Shown here piece by piece: positions 50,453 to 59,078 of a stretch of DNA of 64,000 bases (position 1 is its first letter; every line of letters starts with the position of its first letter). Origin of the DNA: Mesorhizobium sp. B2-4-3 (GTDB lineage Bacteria; Pseudomonadota; Alphaproteobacteria; Rhizobiales; Rhizobiaceae); NCBI RefSeq assembly GCF_006442815.1, contig NZ_VFVL01000021.1, positions 43,003-107,002 on the forward strand. The letters are read 5' to 3'. The notes under the pieces are model-generated. The model did no database searches. It was given only the letters and a program-made list of their open reading frames with translations, and was not told the origin of the DNA. Made by a program: the position numbers and the translations under genes.

Positions 50453-52693
50453 ATGTCCGTTCAGTCCGCGGCCGCAGACGTCGATGTCGATCTGAGACAG
50501 CTCTTCGCCAGCCTGGCGAGGAACTGGCTGCGCATTGTCTTTGTGACGCTTCTGGTCACCGGGCTGGCCTTCGCCTTCGCCTGGCTAGCGACGCCCTACT
50601 ATAAGGCGACAGCCAAGCTGGAGATCGGCTCGCGCGAATCGGAATACACCCGGCCACCGGGCACCAACGATGACGACAAGCCGATTCTCGACGAGCAGGG
50701 CGTTGCGACTCAGGTCCAGATCATTTCCTCGCCCGACATCCTCAAGCAGGTGGCGACCAAGCTCAACCTGGACAAGTTGCCGGAGTTCGACGAAACGCTG
50801 AAAATGTCGTCGCTCGGGCGCGTGCTTGTGCTCGTCGGCTTGAAAAGCGATCCCTTCGACATCCCGCCGGACGAGCGCGTGCTGAATGCCATGCACGACA
50901 AGCTCAATGTCTACGCCGTTGAAAAGACGCGTGCGATCGCGATCGAGTTCGCCTCGAAGGATCCCAAGCTCGCCGCCGACATCGCGAACGGCATCGCCAA
51001 TGCCTATATCGCCTCGAAGGGCGACGCCAAGCTCGAATCGAACGCCGCCGCTACCGACTTCCTGGCGCCGGAAATCGCCGATTTGCAGAATCGCGTGAGG
51101 GATGCCGAGGCCAAAGTCGCGGCGTTCCGCGCCCAGTCCGACCTCTTGATGGGCGGCAACAATTCGGTGCTTCCGACTCAGCAGCTCTCTGAACTGTCGA
51201 GCGAATTGTCGCGCGTGCGCGCCAGCCGCGCCGCCGCCGAGGCGAGCGCCGAGAGCGTGCGCCGGGCGCTGCAGAATGGCGGTTCGCTGGACAGCGTGCC
51301 GGAAGTCCTGTCTTCCGAGTTGATCCAGCGCCTGCGCGAGCGCCAGGTAGAGCTCAGGGCCAACATCGCCGATCTTTCCACGACCTTGCTCGACAACCAT
51401 CCGCGCATCCGGGCGCTGAGGTCGCAGCTGGCCGATCTCGACGGCCAGATTCGCAATGAGGCGCAAAAGATCATCCGCGGCCTGTCGGCCCAGGCCCAGA
51501 CGGCCAAGGCCCGCGAGGATCAGCTGATCGCGGACGTCAACACGCTGAAAGCCGCCTCGGCGCGGGCCGGCGAGCAGCAGGTGCAGTTGGATGCCTTGCA
51601 GCGCGACGCGAATGTTCAGCGCCAACAGCTTGAATCCTATATGGCAAGTTACAATGCCGTGGCATCGCGCAAGGATCGTAGATACTCGCCTGTCGCGGCG
51701 AGCCTGATCGCGCAGGCCCAGGTGCCGTCCCAGCCCTATTTCCCGAAGATCGGGCCGATCACCGGCGCCGCCGCCGCCGCTTCGCTGCTGTTGATGGCGA
51801 TCGGCACGCTGCTTGGCGAGCTGTTCTCGGGCCGCGCCATGCGTCCGGCCGCCGGCGCCCGCTTCGCCGATATCGAGCAGGTGGCGATGCCCGCGGCCAG
51901 GGTGGAACCGATGGTCGCTGAAGCACATGGCGCAGGTCGGGCCTTTGCGCCTTACGAGGAAGCTGCCACGGGGCATTCGATTGCGGAATCGGAACTTCCG
52001 AGGCCGGCCGAGCGCGAGCTGGCGGAGGTTCGCGCTGCGGCTGTCAAGCAGGCCGAGCCCGGCGAATCGGCCCCGGAGCAGCCAAGCCAATCCAGGCTGG
52101 GCGAGATCGATGTCGACAAGGCCGCGGAGAAGCTGATCGCTTCCGGCGCCGCGCGGGCGATCTTCGTGTCGCCGGAAGGCGACGAGGCAGCCGCGTCAGC
52201 CGTGCTGGTGGCGCGCGAAGTATCGGATGCCGGCCTGCGTGTGCTGCTGCTCGATCTTACCGCATCGGGTGCGGCGTCGCGGCCGATGCTGGACACAAGC
52301 CTCTTCCCCGGCATCACCAATCTGCTCGCTTCCGAAGCGCAGTTCAGCGACGTCATCCATCCCGATCTCTATTCGGATGCGCATGTCATTCCGGTCGGCA
52401 CCGCCGACCCTGTCCGCGCCATGCGCGCCGCCGACCGGCTGCCGATCATCATGCAGTCGCTGACCACGGCCTATGATCTCGTCGTGGTCGAGTGCGGCCC
52501 GGCCGACGCGCAAGGTATCGGCCGCCTCGTCGGCGACGGCACCGAAGTCTTCCTGTCCATGCTGGAGGCCGACGAACAGGTGACGCAGGCCGCGGTCAAG
52601 CTGATCGAGAACGGCTATCCGGACCTGACACTGGTCACGCCGGTCGGCCATGAACCGGGAAATCCGTTACCTGGACGTCGCTCGGCGGCATAA
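50453..52693 (+). CDS. Exopolysaccharide chain-length/transport protein (GumC/ExoP-like) with degenerate kinase domain
   Basis: A 746-residue inner-membrane co-polymerase. The N-terminal Wzz domain is VDLRQLFASLARNWLRIVFV with the first membrane helix. Long periplasmic coiled coils span about 170-400. The second membrane helix is near 450 (IGPITGAAAAASLLLMAIGT). The C-terminal part (560-746) has the fold of a BY-kinase. In place of Walker A it has IFVSPEGDEAAASAVLVARE, with no GKS/T, and there is no Tyr-rich tail. A probable pseudokinase, it sets chain length with the Wza-like protein encoded divergently. Confidence 0.88.
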   Translation: MSVQSAAADVDVDLRQLFASLARNWLRIVFVTLLVTGLAFAFAWLATPYYKATAKLEIGSRESEYTRPPGTNDDDKPILDEQGVATQVQIISSPDILKQVATKLNLDKLPEFDETLKMSSLGRVLVLVGLKSDPFDIPPDERVLNAMHDKLNVYAVEKTRAIAIEFASKDPKLAADIANGIANAYIASKGDAKLESNAAATDFLAPEIADLQNRVRDAEAKVAAFRAQSDLLMGGNNSVLPTQQLSELSSELSRVRASRAAAEASAESVRRALQNGGSLDSVPEVLSSELIQRLRERQVELRANIADLSTTLLDNHPRIRALRSQLADLDGQIRNEAQKIIRGLSAQAQTAKAREDQLIADVNTLKAASARAGEQQVQLDALQRDANVQRQQLESYMASYNAVASRKDRRYSPVAASLIAQAQVPSQPYFPKIGPITGAAAAASLLLMAIGTLLGELFSGRAMRPAAGARFADIEQVAMPAARVEPMVAEAHGAGRAFAPYEEAATGHSIAESELPRPAERELAEVRAAAVKQAEPGESAPEQPSQSRLGEIDVDKAAEKLIASGAARAIFVSPEGDEAAASAVLVAREVSDAGLRVLLLDLTASGAASRPMLDTSLFPGITNLLASEAQFSDVIHPDLYSDAHVIPVGTADPVRAMRAADRLPIIMQSLTTAYDLVVVECGPADAQGIGRLVGDGTEVFLSMLEADEQVTQAAVKLIENGYPDLTLVTPVGHEPGNPLPGRRSAA

Positions 52694-52948
52694 AGTTGCG
52701 GGCCAATAGGGCTGTTCTGCACGCTTACCAACGCCCCGAGATACAGGGAGCAGAGGCCGGGACCGCGACGTATCGAGCACGGTTTAGTCGATGCGGGGCA
52801 TGACAATCTCGGCGGCTCCCGCACTTTACATCGGCGGCAAAGCACCTAGTTGTGATGTTTCGCGCTACGCACTTCGTGCGTGGATGATCGACAGCGGGAC
52901 CGTGAACCCTAGGCCGGTCCCCCAAAAAACTCCCAAAGGATGGCTGTT

Positions 52949-53383
52949 ATGACACAGGCCAAGAACGGCGACACTGTACGCATCAACTACACTGGGCGTC
53001 TGGTCGACGGCACCCAATTCGATTCTTCCGGCGGTGAACCGCTGCAGTTTACACTGGGTGAAGGACAGGTAATTCCTGGTCTCGAAACCCATGTCGAGGG
53101 CATGGAGGTCGGCACGAAAAGCACGGTCACCGTTCCCGCCGACGCCGCCTATGGCCCCCATCGCCCAGAAGCGGTCGTAACCATCGACCGCGCCAGCGTG
53201 CCGGCAAACATCAACGTCGATGTTGGCGCCCGATTGCAGGCCCGCAGCCGCGAGGGCCGTCCCATGCAAGTGACGGTCATCGGCGTGGACGACGCCAGCG
53301 TCAAGCTCGACGGCAATCATCCGTTGGCCGGAAAGGACCTGGTGTTCGACGTTGAACTGGTCGAGATCGTTCAGGCGGCGTAG
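52949..53383 (+). CDS. FKBP-type peptidyl-prolyl isomerase (SlyD-like)
   Basis: A 144-residue cytosolic isomerase/chaperone. The FKBP part has KNGDTVRINYTGRLVDGTQF and LGEGQVIPGLETHVEGM; the insert-in-flap region (about 65-120) carries PADAAYGPHRPEAVVTIDRA and the closing GNHPLAGKDLVFDVELVEI. The His-rich metal tail of E. coli SlyD is absent. ATG 52949 is preferred over 52940, because AAAGGA (52935-52940) lies at correct distance only for the former. Confidence 0.88.
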   Translation: MTQAKNGDTVRINYTGRLVDGTQFDSSGGEPLQFTLGEGQVIPGLETHVEGMEVGTKSTVTVPADAAYGPHRPEAVVTIDRASVPANINVDVGARLQARSREGRPMQVTVIGVDDASVKLDGNHPLAGKDLVFDVELVEIVQAA

Positions 53384-53502
53384 TCAGGGTCGCAGTTAAG
53401 TGCGCTGCCAAGAATCTTGCCGTTGAGCACGACGATTCCGTTGCCCTCCGGAAAAGGCTTCCCGCACGGCCCTTCGGGCGAAGGATCAAAGAGACCGCGC
53501 AT
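53371..53502 (-). CDS. Possible 43-residue protein downstream of the zinc-ribbon gene
   Basis: ATG 53502 follows the zinc-ribbon gene stop by one base (TGATATG). The frame runs 43 codons (MRGLFDPSPEGPCGKPFPEG, then NGIVVLNGKILGSALNCDPD, YAA). Its end overlaps the slyD-like 3' end by 13 bases on the opposite strand. Composition is protein-like (balanced, two Cys), but there is no independent ribosome site and I know no homologue. Confidence 0.3.
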   Translation of the reverse strand: MRGLFDPSPEGPCGKPFPEGNGIVVLNGKILGSALNCDPDYAA

Positions 53503-53503
53503 A

Positions 53504-53740
53504 TCAAGGCGCGCGATCGGTCAAGGCGTTGGCCCCTTCCTGCCCGGCGCAATGCGCGCAGCAATAGATGACATCGCCCTGCTCGACGCCATGCCCCATG
53601 ATCCGTACCCTGCAATGCGGGCAGGTCGGCGCAAGCTTCTGGACAGCGCACTCGAAGCTGTCAAACGTGTAGGTTTGCCCGCCCAGGCTCACCAGGAATG
53701 CCTTGTCATAGTCGTTGCCGCACTGGTCGCACTTAGCCAT
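53504..53740 (-). CDS. Small zinc-ribbon protein
   Basis: A 78-residue protein with three CxxC-like pairs: CDQCGNDYDKAF at the start, then CPHCRVRIMGHG, and YCCAHCAG near the end. A FDSFEC element lies between. It should bind one or two zinc ions. It resembles rhizobial Zn-ribbon/TRASH-like proteins of unknown role. The second ATG (53740) is correctly spaced from GGAAGGAG; the first (53746) is too close. The ribosome site lies inside a 12-bp inverted repeat. Confidence 0.75.
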   Translation of the reverse strand: MAKCDQCGNDYDKAFLVSLGGQTYTFDSFECAVQKLAPTCPHCRVRIMGHGVEQGDVIYCCAHCAGQEGANALTDRAP

Positions 53741-53750
53741 AGCCATGTCT

Positions 53751-53786
53751 CCTTCCGAGTGCGAAAACCTCTCGGCACTCGGAAGG
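53751..53786 (-). promoter_or_regulatory. Hairpin over the ribosome-binding site of the zinc-ribbon gene
   Basis: CCTTCCGAGTGC and GCACTCGGAAGG are perfect reverse complements around a 12-base loop (53763-53774). In the minus-strand message the 3' arm contains GGAAGG of the Shine-Dalgarno GGAAGGAG, so a folded leader would hide it. No T-run follows, which argues against a terminator. Confidence 0.55.
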
Positions 53787-53866
53787 TTCCGTCGGGTCCT
53801 CTGGGTCTCGGCCCGTTTGCCCGCATCGCCCCGGAACGCGACGGCGATTGTGCGACTCTTGCCAGC

Positions 53867-55096
53867 CTAGCTGTCGTCCTCGGCTGCGGCAGGTGCTGCC
53901 TGACCGGCAGCCTTGCGGCGCAGCATCTTGGTCAGCTTCCAGACCGTCGGGTTGTTCTTGATGAAGGCCTTGGCGCGCGCGCCTTGCCGCATCGTCGTCG
54001 CCAATGCGCGGCCTTTCAATGTCAGCGGCGCAAGCACCTCGAAATGCTGGATCTCGAGATCGCACCATAGCCGTTTGTAAGGCTCGTCGCCGACCGAGAA
54101 GTCATAGACCTTGAAGCCGAGCTCGCAAGCTTCCTGGATGTTGTCGAAGAACAGGAAGTCGCCGGGGCTGGTGAAGGCGAGATCGTCCTCGGTGATGGCG
54201 CCAAACTCGCAGATCAGTCGCTTGCCGGAGCGGCTGGAGCCGGTGACCGCACGCAGTTTCCCCGCCACGTCCAGGCCGTGCAGCAGGAAGGACGGCTTTT
54301 CCTCCGTCAGCGCGTCGGTAAACAGCGTCCGGAAGAAGTCGCGCACTTGTCTGTCGCCGAAGACATTGGCGATGCCCATCTTGGCGAAACGCACTTCCTT
54401 CATCTCGAGGAAGGCATCGAGCAGCCTGTCGACCTCCTCGCGAGTCTGCGCCTCGATGCGGCGGAAGGCGCCGACAGCCTCGAACTTGCGCGTCTGCGAG
54501 CGGTGCTTCTTGCGCTTGCGCTTGCCGCTCGCGCGCGACAAGAGCGCGTCGAATCCGCCGTCGAGATCGACCGCGAGCGCGAGATTCGGACTTGGGAAGC
54601 CAGGCAGCGCGGCGAGCGGGTTGGCGACGCCGTCGAGGTCGGATAGCAGCCTTTCCAGCGAGACCAGGTCGATATCCGGCCGCGCCCGCGCGATTGCCTT
54701 GAGCATCGAGCGGATCGCCCGGCCATCGATGGCAGGCAGGAAACGCGGGTCAGCGGCGGCGAAATTGCCGTTGGCGTGGCGCCCGCCGGCGAAACGGGCA
54801 ACCTTGAACGGGCCGCGTCCCACGACCTCCAGGGCCAGCGACAGCGCCGGGCGGCCATCGCAGGACAGCGTCGCGACAACCATGTCGGCGCCGGTCGAGG
54901 CCGCCCAGTTGCTCACCCAGGATGCGCTTTGCGCCGGCGCAAACAGCGCCGAGGCGCAGAATTGCACGTAGTCGGCAACGCCGGCGCCGTCGCTTGCGGT
55001 CGCAGTCCACCGGTCCTGGTCGGCTCGCACCGGGCGCGCGGAAGCCTCGTTGGCCGCGACCCGATTGCCGTCAAATGACGCGGTGGCGTCAACCAT
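53867..55096 (-). CDS. GNAT/FemAB-like acyltransferase (CelD/BioF2 type)
   Basis: A 409-residue protein of the BioF2-like acetyltransferase family (annotated CelD or BcsL-like). Features are FGKR-type basic loop SRASGKRKRKKHRSQTRKFE (about 185-205), then HGLDVAGKLRAVTGSSRSGK, DDLAFTSPGDFLFFDNIQEA and VYDFSVGDEPYKRLWCDLEI near residue 325. These match the paired GNAT folds of the group. It likely acylates an exopolysaccharide or lipid precursor. It lies next to the polysaccharide deacetylase on the opposite strand. The final 25 residues are Ala/Asp-rich. Confidence 0.82.
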   Translation of the reverse strand: MVDATASFDGNRVAANEASARPVRADQDRWTATASDGAGVADYVQFCASALFAPAQSASWVSNWAASTGADMVVATLSCDGRPALSLALEVVGRGPFKVARFAGGRHANGNFAAADPRFLPAIDGRAIRSMLKAIARARPDIDLVSLERLLSDLDGVANPLAALPGFPSPNLALAVDLDGGFDALLSRASGKRKRKKHRSQTRKFEAVGAFRRIEAQTREEVDRLLDAFLEMKEVRFAKMGIANVFGDRQVRDFFRTLFTDALTEEKPSFLLHGLDVAGKLRAVTGSSRSGKRLICEFGAITEDDLAFTSPGDFLFFDNIQEACELGFKVYDFSVGDEPYKRLWCDLEIQHFEVLAPLTLKGRALATTMRQGARAKAFIKNNPTVWKLTKMLRRKAAGQAAPAAAEDDS

Positions 55097-55186
55097 CCCT
55101 CAATCCTTAAGACGTATTGGTTGCAACCTGGGGTTCGCATAGGCGAATGTCGTGCTTGAATAAGCCTAGGCGCAAAAGGTGAAGGA

Positions 55187-56245
55187 ATGATCGACGGGGG
55201 CGATGCAATCCGGAAATTGGCGCTGAACCTTGCCCGCTACTCCGGCCTCGCGCCCCTGGCACGGCCGTTTGTCGGCGGCATCGGCGCTATCCTGATGCTG
55301 CACCGCGTCACCGCGACGCCGGAGAAGCCGAACAGCGTCAATCGGCATCTGAACATCGCTCCCACCTTCCTCAACAGGTTGATCTCGGACATGAAGGGGC
55401 AGGGTTATGCCTTTGTTTCCCTTGATGAAGCGATCGAACGCATCAAGACGGGCGGGAAAGGCGGCCAGTTCGCCACGATCACCGCCGACGACGCCTATCG
55501 CGACAACATGACCGAGGCGCTTCCGATCCTGGAAAGGCACGCCGCGCCGATCGCCATCTATGTCGCCCCCGGCTTGATCGACGGCGCCATCGATCTCTGG
55601 TGGGATGTGATCGAGGACATCGTCGACACCAGCTCGCGCCTGACGCTGACCATCGGGGGCAAGTCGACGGCGATCGACTGCTCGACGCAAGGCCGAAAGA
55701 TCCAGGCCGTCGCGCGGCTGAACGCCTGGCTGACGTCGGAAGTCTCCGAGGACGAGCAGGGCGCGGCGCTGCGCGAGCTCGCCCGTTCGAACGGGTTCGA
55801 AACCGGCTCGGGCCGCTCAGGCACCCTGATGAGCTGGGATGAGCTTCGCACCATGGCCGCGCACCCGCTGGTGACCATCGGCGCGCACACCGTCAATCAT
55901 CGGAACTTGAAGCGGCTGTCCGAAGCCGATGCGCGCCATGAGATCGGCGACGTCCGCCGCATCCTCGCCGAAAGGCTTGGCGAGGAGCCGCGTCATCTGG
56001 CTTACCCCTATGGCTATGCCAGCGCCGTCGGCTGCCGCGAGGTGGGCTTTGCCCGCGACGCAGGCTATGCCTCGGCGGTGACCACGCGGCATGGTGTGCT
56101 GCGCGCCGAGCATGCCGGCTTCCTGCACGCGCTGCCGCGCATCTCCGTCAATGGCCGCTATCAGAGCCTTGCGCATATCCGCACGATGTTGTCCGGCATC
56201 ACGACGCCGCTCGCCAATGCGGGCAAGATGGTCGTTACGGTCTAG
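55187..56245 (+). CDS. Polysaccharide deacetylase family protein
   Basis: A 352-residue NodB-homology-type hydrolase. The motif TITADDAYRDNMTEALPILE near residue 98 replaces the usual TFDDG, with Asp pair retained. HTVNHRNLKRLSEADARHEI near 230 carries the metal His residues. The YPYGYASAVGCREVGFARDA stretch follows near 268. No signal peptide is evident. It may remove N- or O-acetyl groups from a surface polysaccharide. The ATG at 55187 follows GGTGAAGGA. Confidence 0.85.
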   Translation: MIDGGDAIRKLALNLARYSGLAPLARPFVGGIGAILMLHRVTATPEKPNSVNRHLNIAPTFLNRLISDMKGQGYAFVSLDEAIERIKTGGKGGQFATITADDAYRDNMTEALPILERHAAPIAIYVAPGLIDGAIDLWWDVIEDIVDTSSRLTLTIGGKSTAIDCSTQGRKIQAVARLNAWLTSEVSEDEQGAALRELARSNGFETGSGRSGTLMSWDELRTMAAHPLVTIGAHTVNHRNLKRLSEADARHEIGDVRRILAERLGEEPRHLAYPYGYASAVGCREVGFARDAGYASAVTTRHGVLRAEHAGFLHALPRISVNGRYQSLAHIRTMLSGITTPLANAGKMVVTV

Positions 56246-56278
56246 CCCTGCCTCGCGCTTGCCTGGCGCCGGCGAGGA

Positions 56279-56494
56279 TCAGCCCTTCGGGCGTGGCTCG
56301 ATGATCAGCCATTTGATGATGGCCATGGCCGGCAGAACCCAGAGAAAGCCGCTGAGCAGGAAGAACAGGAGATGCGCCGTCGGCCCGTATTCGGCGAGCC
56401 TGGTGACCGCGACGGCCGACGCGATCAGCGCGTAGATGATGACCAGCGCCACCAGCAATATGGTTCCGATCAGCTTTTTCAGGCGAATGGGCAT
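56279..56494 (-). CDS. DUF2842 membrane protein
   Basis: A 71-residue protein with two hydrophobic helices (residues 10-31 and 41-60) and the conserved ending AIIKWLIIEPRP. This is the DUF2842 family, found across Rhizobiales next to ctaA, as here. It starts MPIRLKKLIG. Function is unknown; a link to cytochrome oxidase assembly rests only on its neighbour. Confidence 0.85.
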   Translation of the reverse strand: MPIRLKKLIGTILLVALVIIYALIASAVAVTRLAEYGPTAHLLFFLLSGFLWVLPAMAIIKWLIIEPRPKG

Positions 56495-56646
56495 GTCGCG
56501 GTTCCGTTGGCCCGCCCCGCTTAGGCCGAATGAAGAAAGCGCGCAACCGTCGCGGCCCGGCGCGACGGCGTGCCGCGCTGTCCGGTCTTGCCAGTTGGGC
56601 GGCCTTGGTCCACCACTTCAGCCTTTCAACCACCGGAAAAACGCCC

Positions 56647-57732
56647 ATGGCTGCCATCACCGCCACGGCCCCCTATGCCGCCCGAGGCCGCGACCTCCAG
56701 AACCGCGCACTGGTGCGTGGCTGGCTTTACGTCGTGCTGCTCGTGCTGTTCGCGCTGGTGCTTGTCGGCGGCTCCACTCGGCTCACCGGCTCGGGGCTGT
56801 CGATCACTGAGTGGCAGCCGATTCACGGCGTCATCCCGCCGCTCAACGACGCCGAGTGGCAGGAGGAGTTCCAGCGCTACCAGCAGATCCCGCAGTATAC
56901 CGAGATCAACAAGGGCATGAGCGTCGAGGACTTCAAGTCGATCTTCTGGTGGGAGTGGGCGCATCGCATCCTGGCGCGCAGCGTCGGCGTCGTCTTTGCG
57001 TTGCCGTTGCTGTTCTTCTGGGCGACGCGCCGCATCGAACGCGGCCTTGGGCTGAAGCTCGTCGGCATATTGGCGCTTGGTGGGCTGCAAGGCGCCATCG
57101 GCTGGTGGATGGTGGCTTCCGGCCTGGTCGATCGCGTCTCGGTCAGTCAATACCGGCTGGCGACGCACCTGACGCTTGCCGCGCTGATCTTCACGGCGAC
57201 AATGGTGGTCGCGCGCGGGCTGGCGCCACATTCGGAGCCCGCCGCCGACCGTTCGACACAGCGGCTCGCCGGCTTCATCGTGCTTTTGGCGCTGATCCAG
57301 ATCTATCTTGGCGGGCTGGTCGCCGGACTGCACGCCGGCCTTTCCTACAACACATGGCCGCTGATGGATGGAAAGGTGATCCCGTCCGATCTGCTTCTCA
57401 TGAAGCCCGCCTGGCTGAACTTCTTTGAAAATCCGAAGACGGTGCAGTTCGTCCACCGGCTGGGCGCCTATACGGTCTTTGTCGTGGCGCTCTGGCACAT
57501 GATCGCGACACGGCGGCGCCAGCCCGGCACCACCCATGCCCGCCGGGCTACGCTTCTGTTCGCGCTGGTGGTCGTCCAGGCCTCGATCGGCATCGGCACA
57601 TTGCTGATGCAGGTGCCGCTGCACATGGCATTGACGCATCAGGCGATCGCGCTTGTGTTGCTCGGCTTCGCCGCCGCGCATTGGCGCGGCACCAAGGGGG
57701 CTTACCCGTTGCCGGCCGTCGTCAGAAGCTGA
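56647..57732 (+). CDS. ctaA: Heme A synthase (COX15/CtaA)
   Basis: A 361-residue membrane enzyme that oxidises heme O to heme A for cytochrome c oxidase. About eight helices are visible. Heme-ligand motifs are GGSTRLTGSGLSITEWQP (residues about 42-59), FWWEWAHRILAR near 100, TVQFVHRLGAYTVF near 265 and MALTHQAIALVLL near 328. It is the alphaproteobacterial (COX15-like) length. The ATG at 56647 begins MAAITATAPYA; the longer upstream frame is not needed. Confidence 0.95.
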   Translation: MAAITATAPYAARGRDLQNRALVRGWLYVVLLVLFALVLVGGSTRLTGSGLSITEWQPIHGVIPPLNDAEWQEEFQRYQQIPQYTEINKGMSVEDFKSIFWWEWAHRILARSVGVVFALPLLFFWATRRIERGLGLKLVGILALGGLQGAIGWWMVASGLVDRVSVSQYRLATHLTLAALIFTATMVVARGLAPHSEPAADRSTQRLAGFIVLLALIQIYLGGLVAGLHAGLSYNTWPLMDGKVIPSDLLLMKPAWLNFFENPKTVQFVHRLGAYTVFVVALWHMIATRRRQPGTTHARRATLLFALVVVQASIGIGTLLMQVPLHMALTHQAIALVLLGFAAAHWRGTKGAYPLPAVVRS

Positions 57733-57735
57733 CGG

Positions 57736-58050
57736 TCACATCGTGAACAGGTGCGACTGGGTCCTCGGCTCGTTGTCGAATTCGGCCTGGCGGGCAGCTG
57801 CGGCGGACGTCGTCGACTGGCCTTGATCGGCCTTTTTCGCGTCGGCGGCCTTGAGCGCGTCGAGTTTGGCTTGGAGCGCCGCGGCCTGCTGCTGCAACCT
57901 GGCTGCGTCGGCTTCATCCTGAGCCGCCTTTGCCTGATCCTCCAGGGCCTGGATCTGCTTTTCGAGCGCTGCCTCCTGAGCAGCGTCGTCGGACGATGTT
58001 GACGAGGAGTACTGCACCGCTTGGACGGAGCTCGAGATCGCGCTGACCAT
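57736..58050 (-). CDS. Small coiled-coil protein
   Basis: A 104-residue hydrophilic protein. Residues 24-75 form an Ala/Gln/Glu/Asp-rich coiled coil (ALEKQIQALEDQAKAAQDEA, DAARLQQQAAALQAKLDALK). The ends are Ser/Thr-rich, and it has no signal or membrane segment. The ATG at 58050 follows AAGGAA; a longer frame from 58083 exists. I do not recognise a family. Short proteins of this type (like FlxA) occur in rhizobia, but function is unknown. Confidence 0.6.
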   Translation of the reverse strand: MVSAISSSVQAVQYSSSTSSDDAAQEAALEKQIQALEDQAKAAQDEADAARLQQQAAALQAKLDALKAADAKKADQGQSTTSAAAARQAEFDNEPRTQSHLFTM

Positions 58051-58134
58051 GGGAATTCCTTTGAGGAGGGCCGACTCCATCAATAGCCGATCATGGTGAA
58101 TCGGCGGTTACCGCAGCCGGTGCTGCCTCGGCGA

Positions 58135-58968
58135 TCAGAATTGCGACCGAACCTTTCGAACGGCTTCGGCCACGGCCAACTCGCGGTTCTCGTCGACCGC
58201 GTTCTTGTCCTCGCGATGCCAGGCGGCCGACAGGCAGCCATAGGCGATCGCATGGTCGAGGATGGCGCGCGGCGGCTGCCCGAGCGTCCTTCCGAATATG
58301 TCGGCCATATGCGCGATCCGGCGCGGATCGAGGCAGAGATCGTCGCGGTCGAGCGGGTTGTAGAACATATTCGCTGCGTCGAAGCCGGGATCGCCAAGCA
58401 CGCCCTTGGGGTCGATCGCCAGCCAGCCGCGCGGCCCGAGCAGGATGTTGTCGTGGTGGAGGTCGCCATGCAGCGGGCGGACTGCGTGCGGATAGGCAAG
58501 CAGCCGCTCGGCGATGTCTGCGGCGTGGACATAGAGGCTGGTTCGCCCGGCGGCCCGGTCAACCTTGGCCGCTCGAAACAAGCTGACATACCGTTCCCGC
58601 AGCGGCTGCAGGTCGGGCGGAGACGTGTGCTCGGACGGCGACAGCAACTTCGCCATCACGTCGGCTGCAATCGCGGTAGCGGCATCGTCGCCGTGCTCCG
58701 CAAGATGCTCGGAAAGCAATCTGTCGCCGGCATATTCGAGCAGCATGCGATTGCCGTCGCGGCCGATCAGCTGCACCGCGCCTTCGCCGCGTCGCCAGGC
58801 GAGGTAATGCTCGCCGCGCAACTCGTCCGCGACGTCGTCGAAGGGTTTCAGGTCCTTGACGATTGCCGGCGAACCATCCTCGCGCGTCACCTTCCAGATC
58901 CGGCTGGAAAAGGTCTCTGCAATGAGTTCGGGAGCGCTGACCTTCCAGCGCCCAGGGAATGCCTGCAT
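58135..58968 (-). CDS. Aminoglycoside phosphotransferase family (APH(6)/StrB-like)
   Basis: A 277-residue kinase. The ATP-binding lobe has SSRIWKVTREDGSPAIVKDL with the Lys near residue 38. The catalytic part has VRPLHGDLHHDNIL (Asp in the Brenner-type motif) and LAIDPKGVLGDPGFDAANM with the metal-binding Asp. This order fits streptomycin 6-phosphotransferases and other small-molecule kinases, so the natural substrate is uncertain. The ATG at 58968 (MQAFPGRWKV) follows AGGG. The open frame runs on into a repeat, which should not be taken as coding. Confidence 0.82.
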   Translation of the reverse strand: MQAFPGRWKVSAPELIAETFSSRIWKVTREDGSPAIVKDLKPFDDVADELRGEHYLAWRRGEGAVQLIGRDGNRMLLEYAGDRLLSEHLAEHGDDAATAIAADVMAKLLSPSEHTSPPDLQPLRERYVSLFRAAKVDRAAGRTSLYVHAADIAERLLAYPHAVRPLHGDLHHDNILLGPRGWLAIDPKGVLGDPGFDAANMFYNPLDRDDLCLDPRRIAHMADIFGRTLGQPPRAILDHAIAYGCLSAAWHREDKNAVDENRELAVAEAVRKVRSQF

Positions 58969-58976
58969 CGTCGCCC

Positions 58977-59078
58977 TAGAGCATGATCCGAAAAGTGGAA
59001 ACCGGTTTTCGGAGAAGATCATGCTCCAACAAAGAGTTAGATCAGGATGGCGGTTCAACGAAACGTCATCCTGATCTA
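58977..59078. repeat. AGAGCATGATC-type double-hairpin repeat, copy 2
   Basis: TAGAGCATGATCCGAAAAG, AACCGGTTTTCGGAG, GATCATGCTCC, then a second hairpin with stem AGATCAGGATGGCG / CGTCATCCTGATCT and loop GTTCAACGAAA. The second stem differs in sequence from copy 1 at 4214-4320, but both sides changed together, so pairing is kept. Confidence 0.85.

Noticed and set aside
58969..59058. Longer N-terminus of the phosphotransferase gene
   Set aside because: It is read through the double-hairpin repeat. ATG 58968 gives the normal family length.
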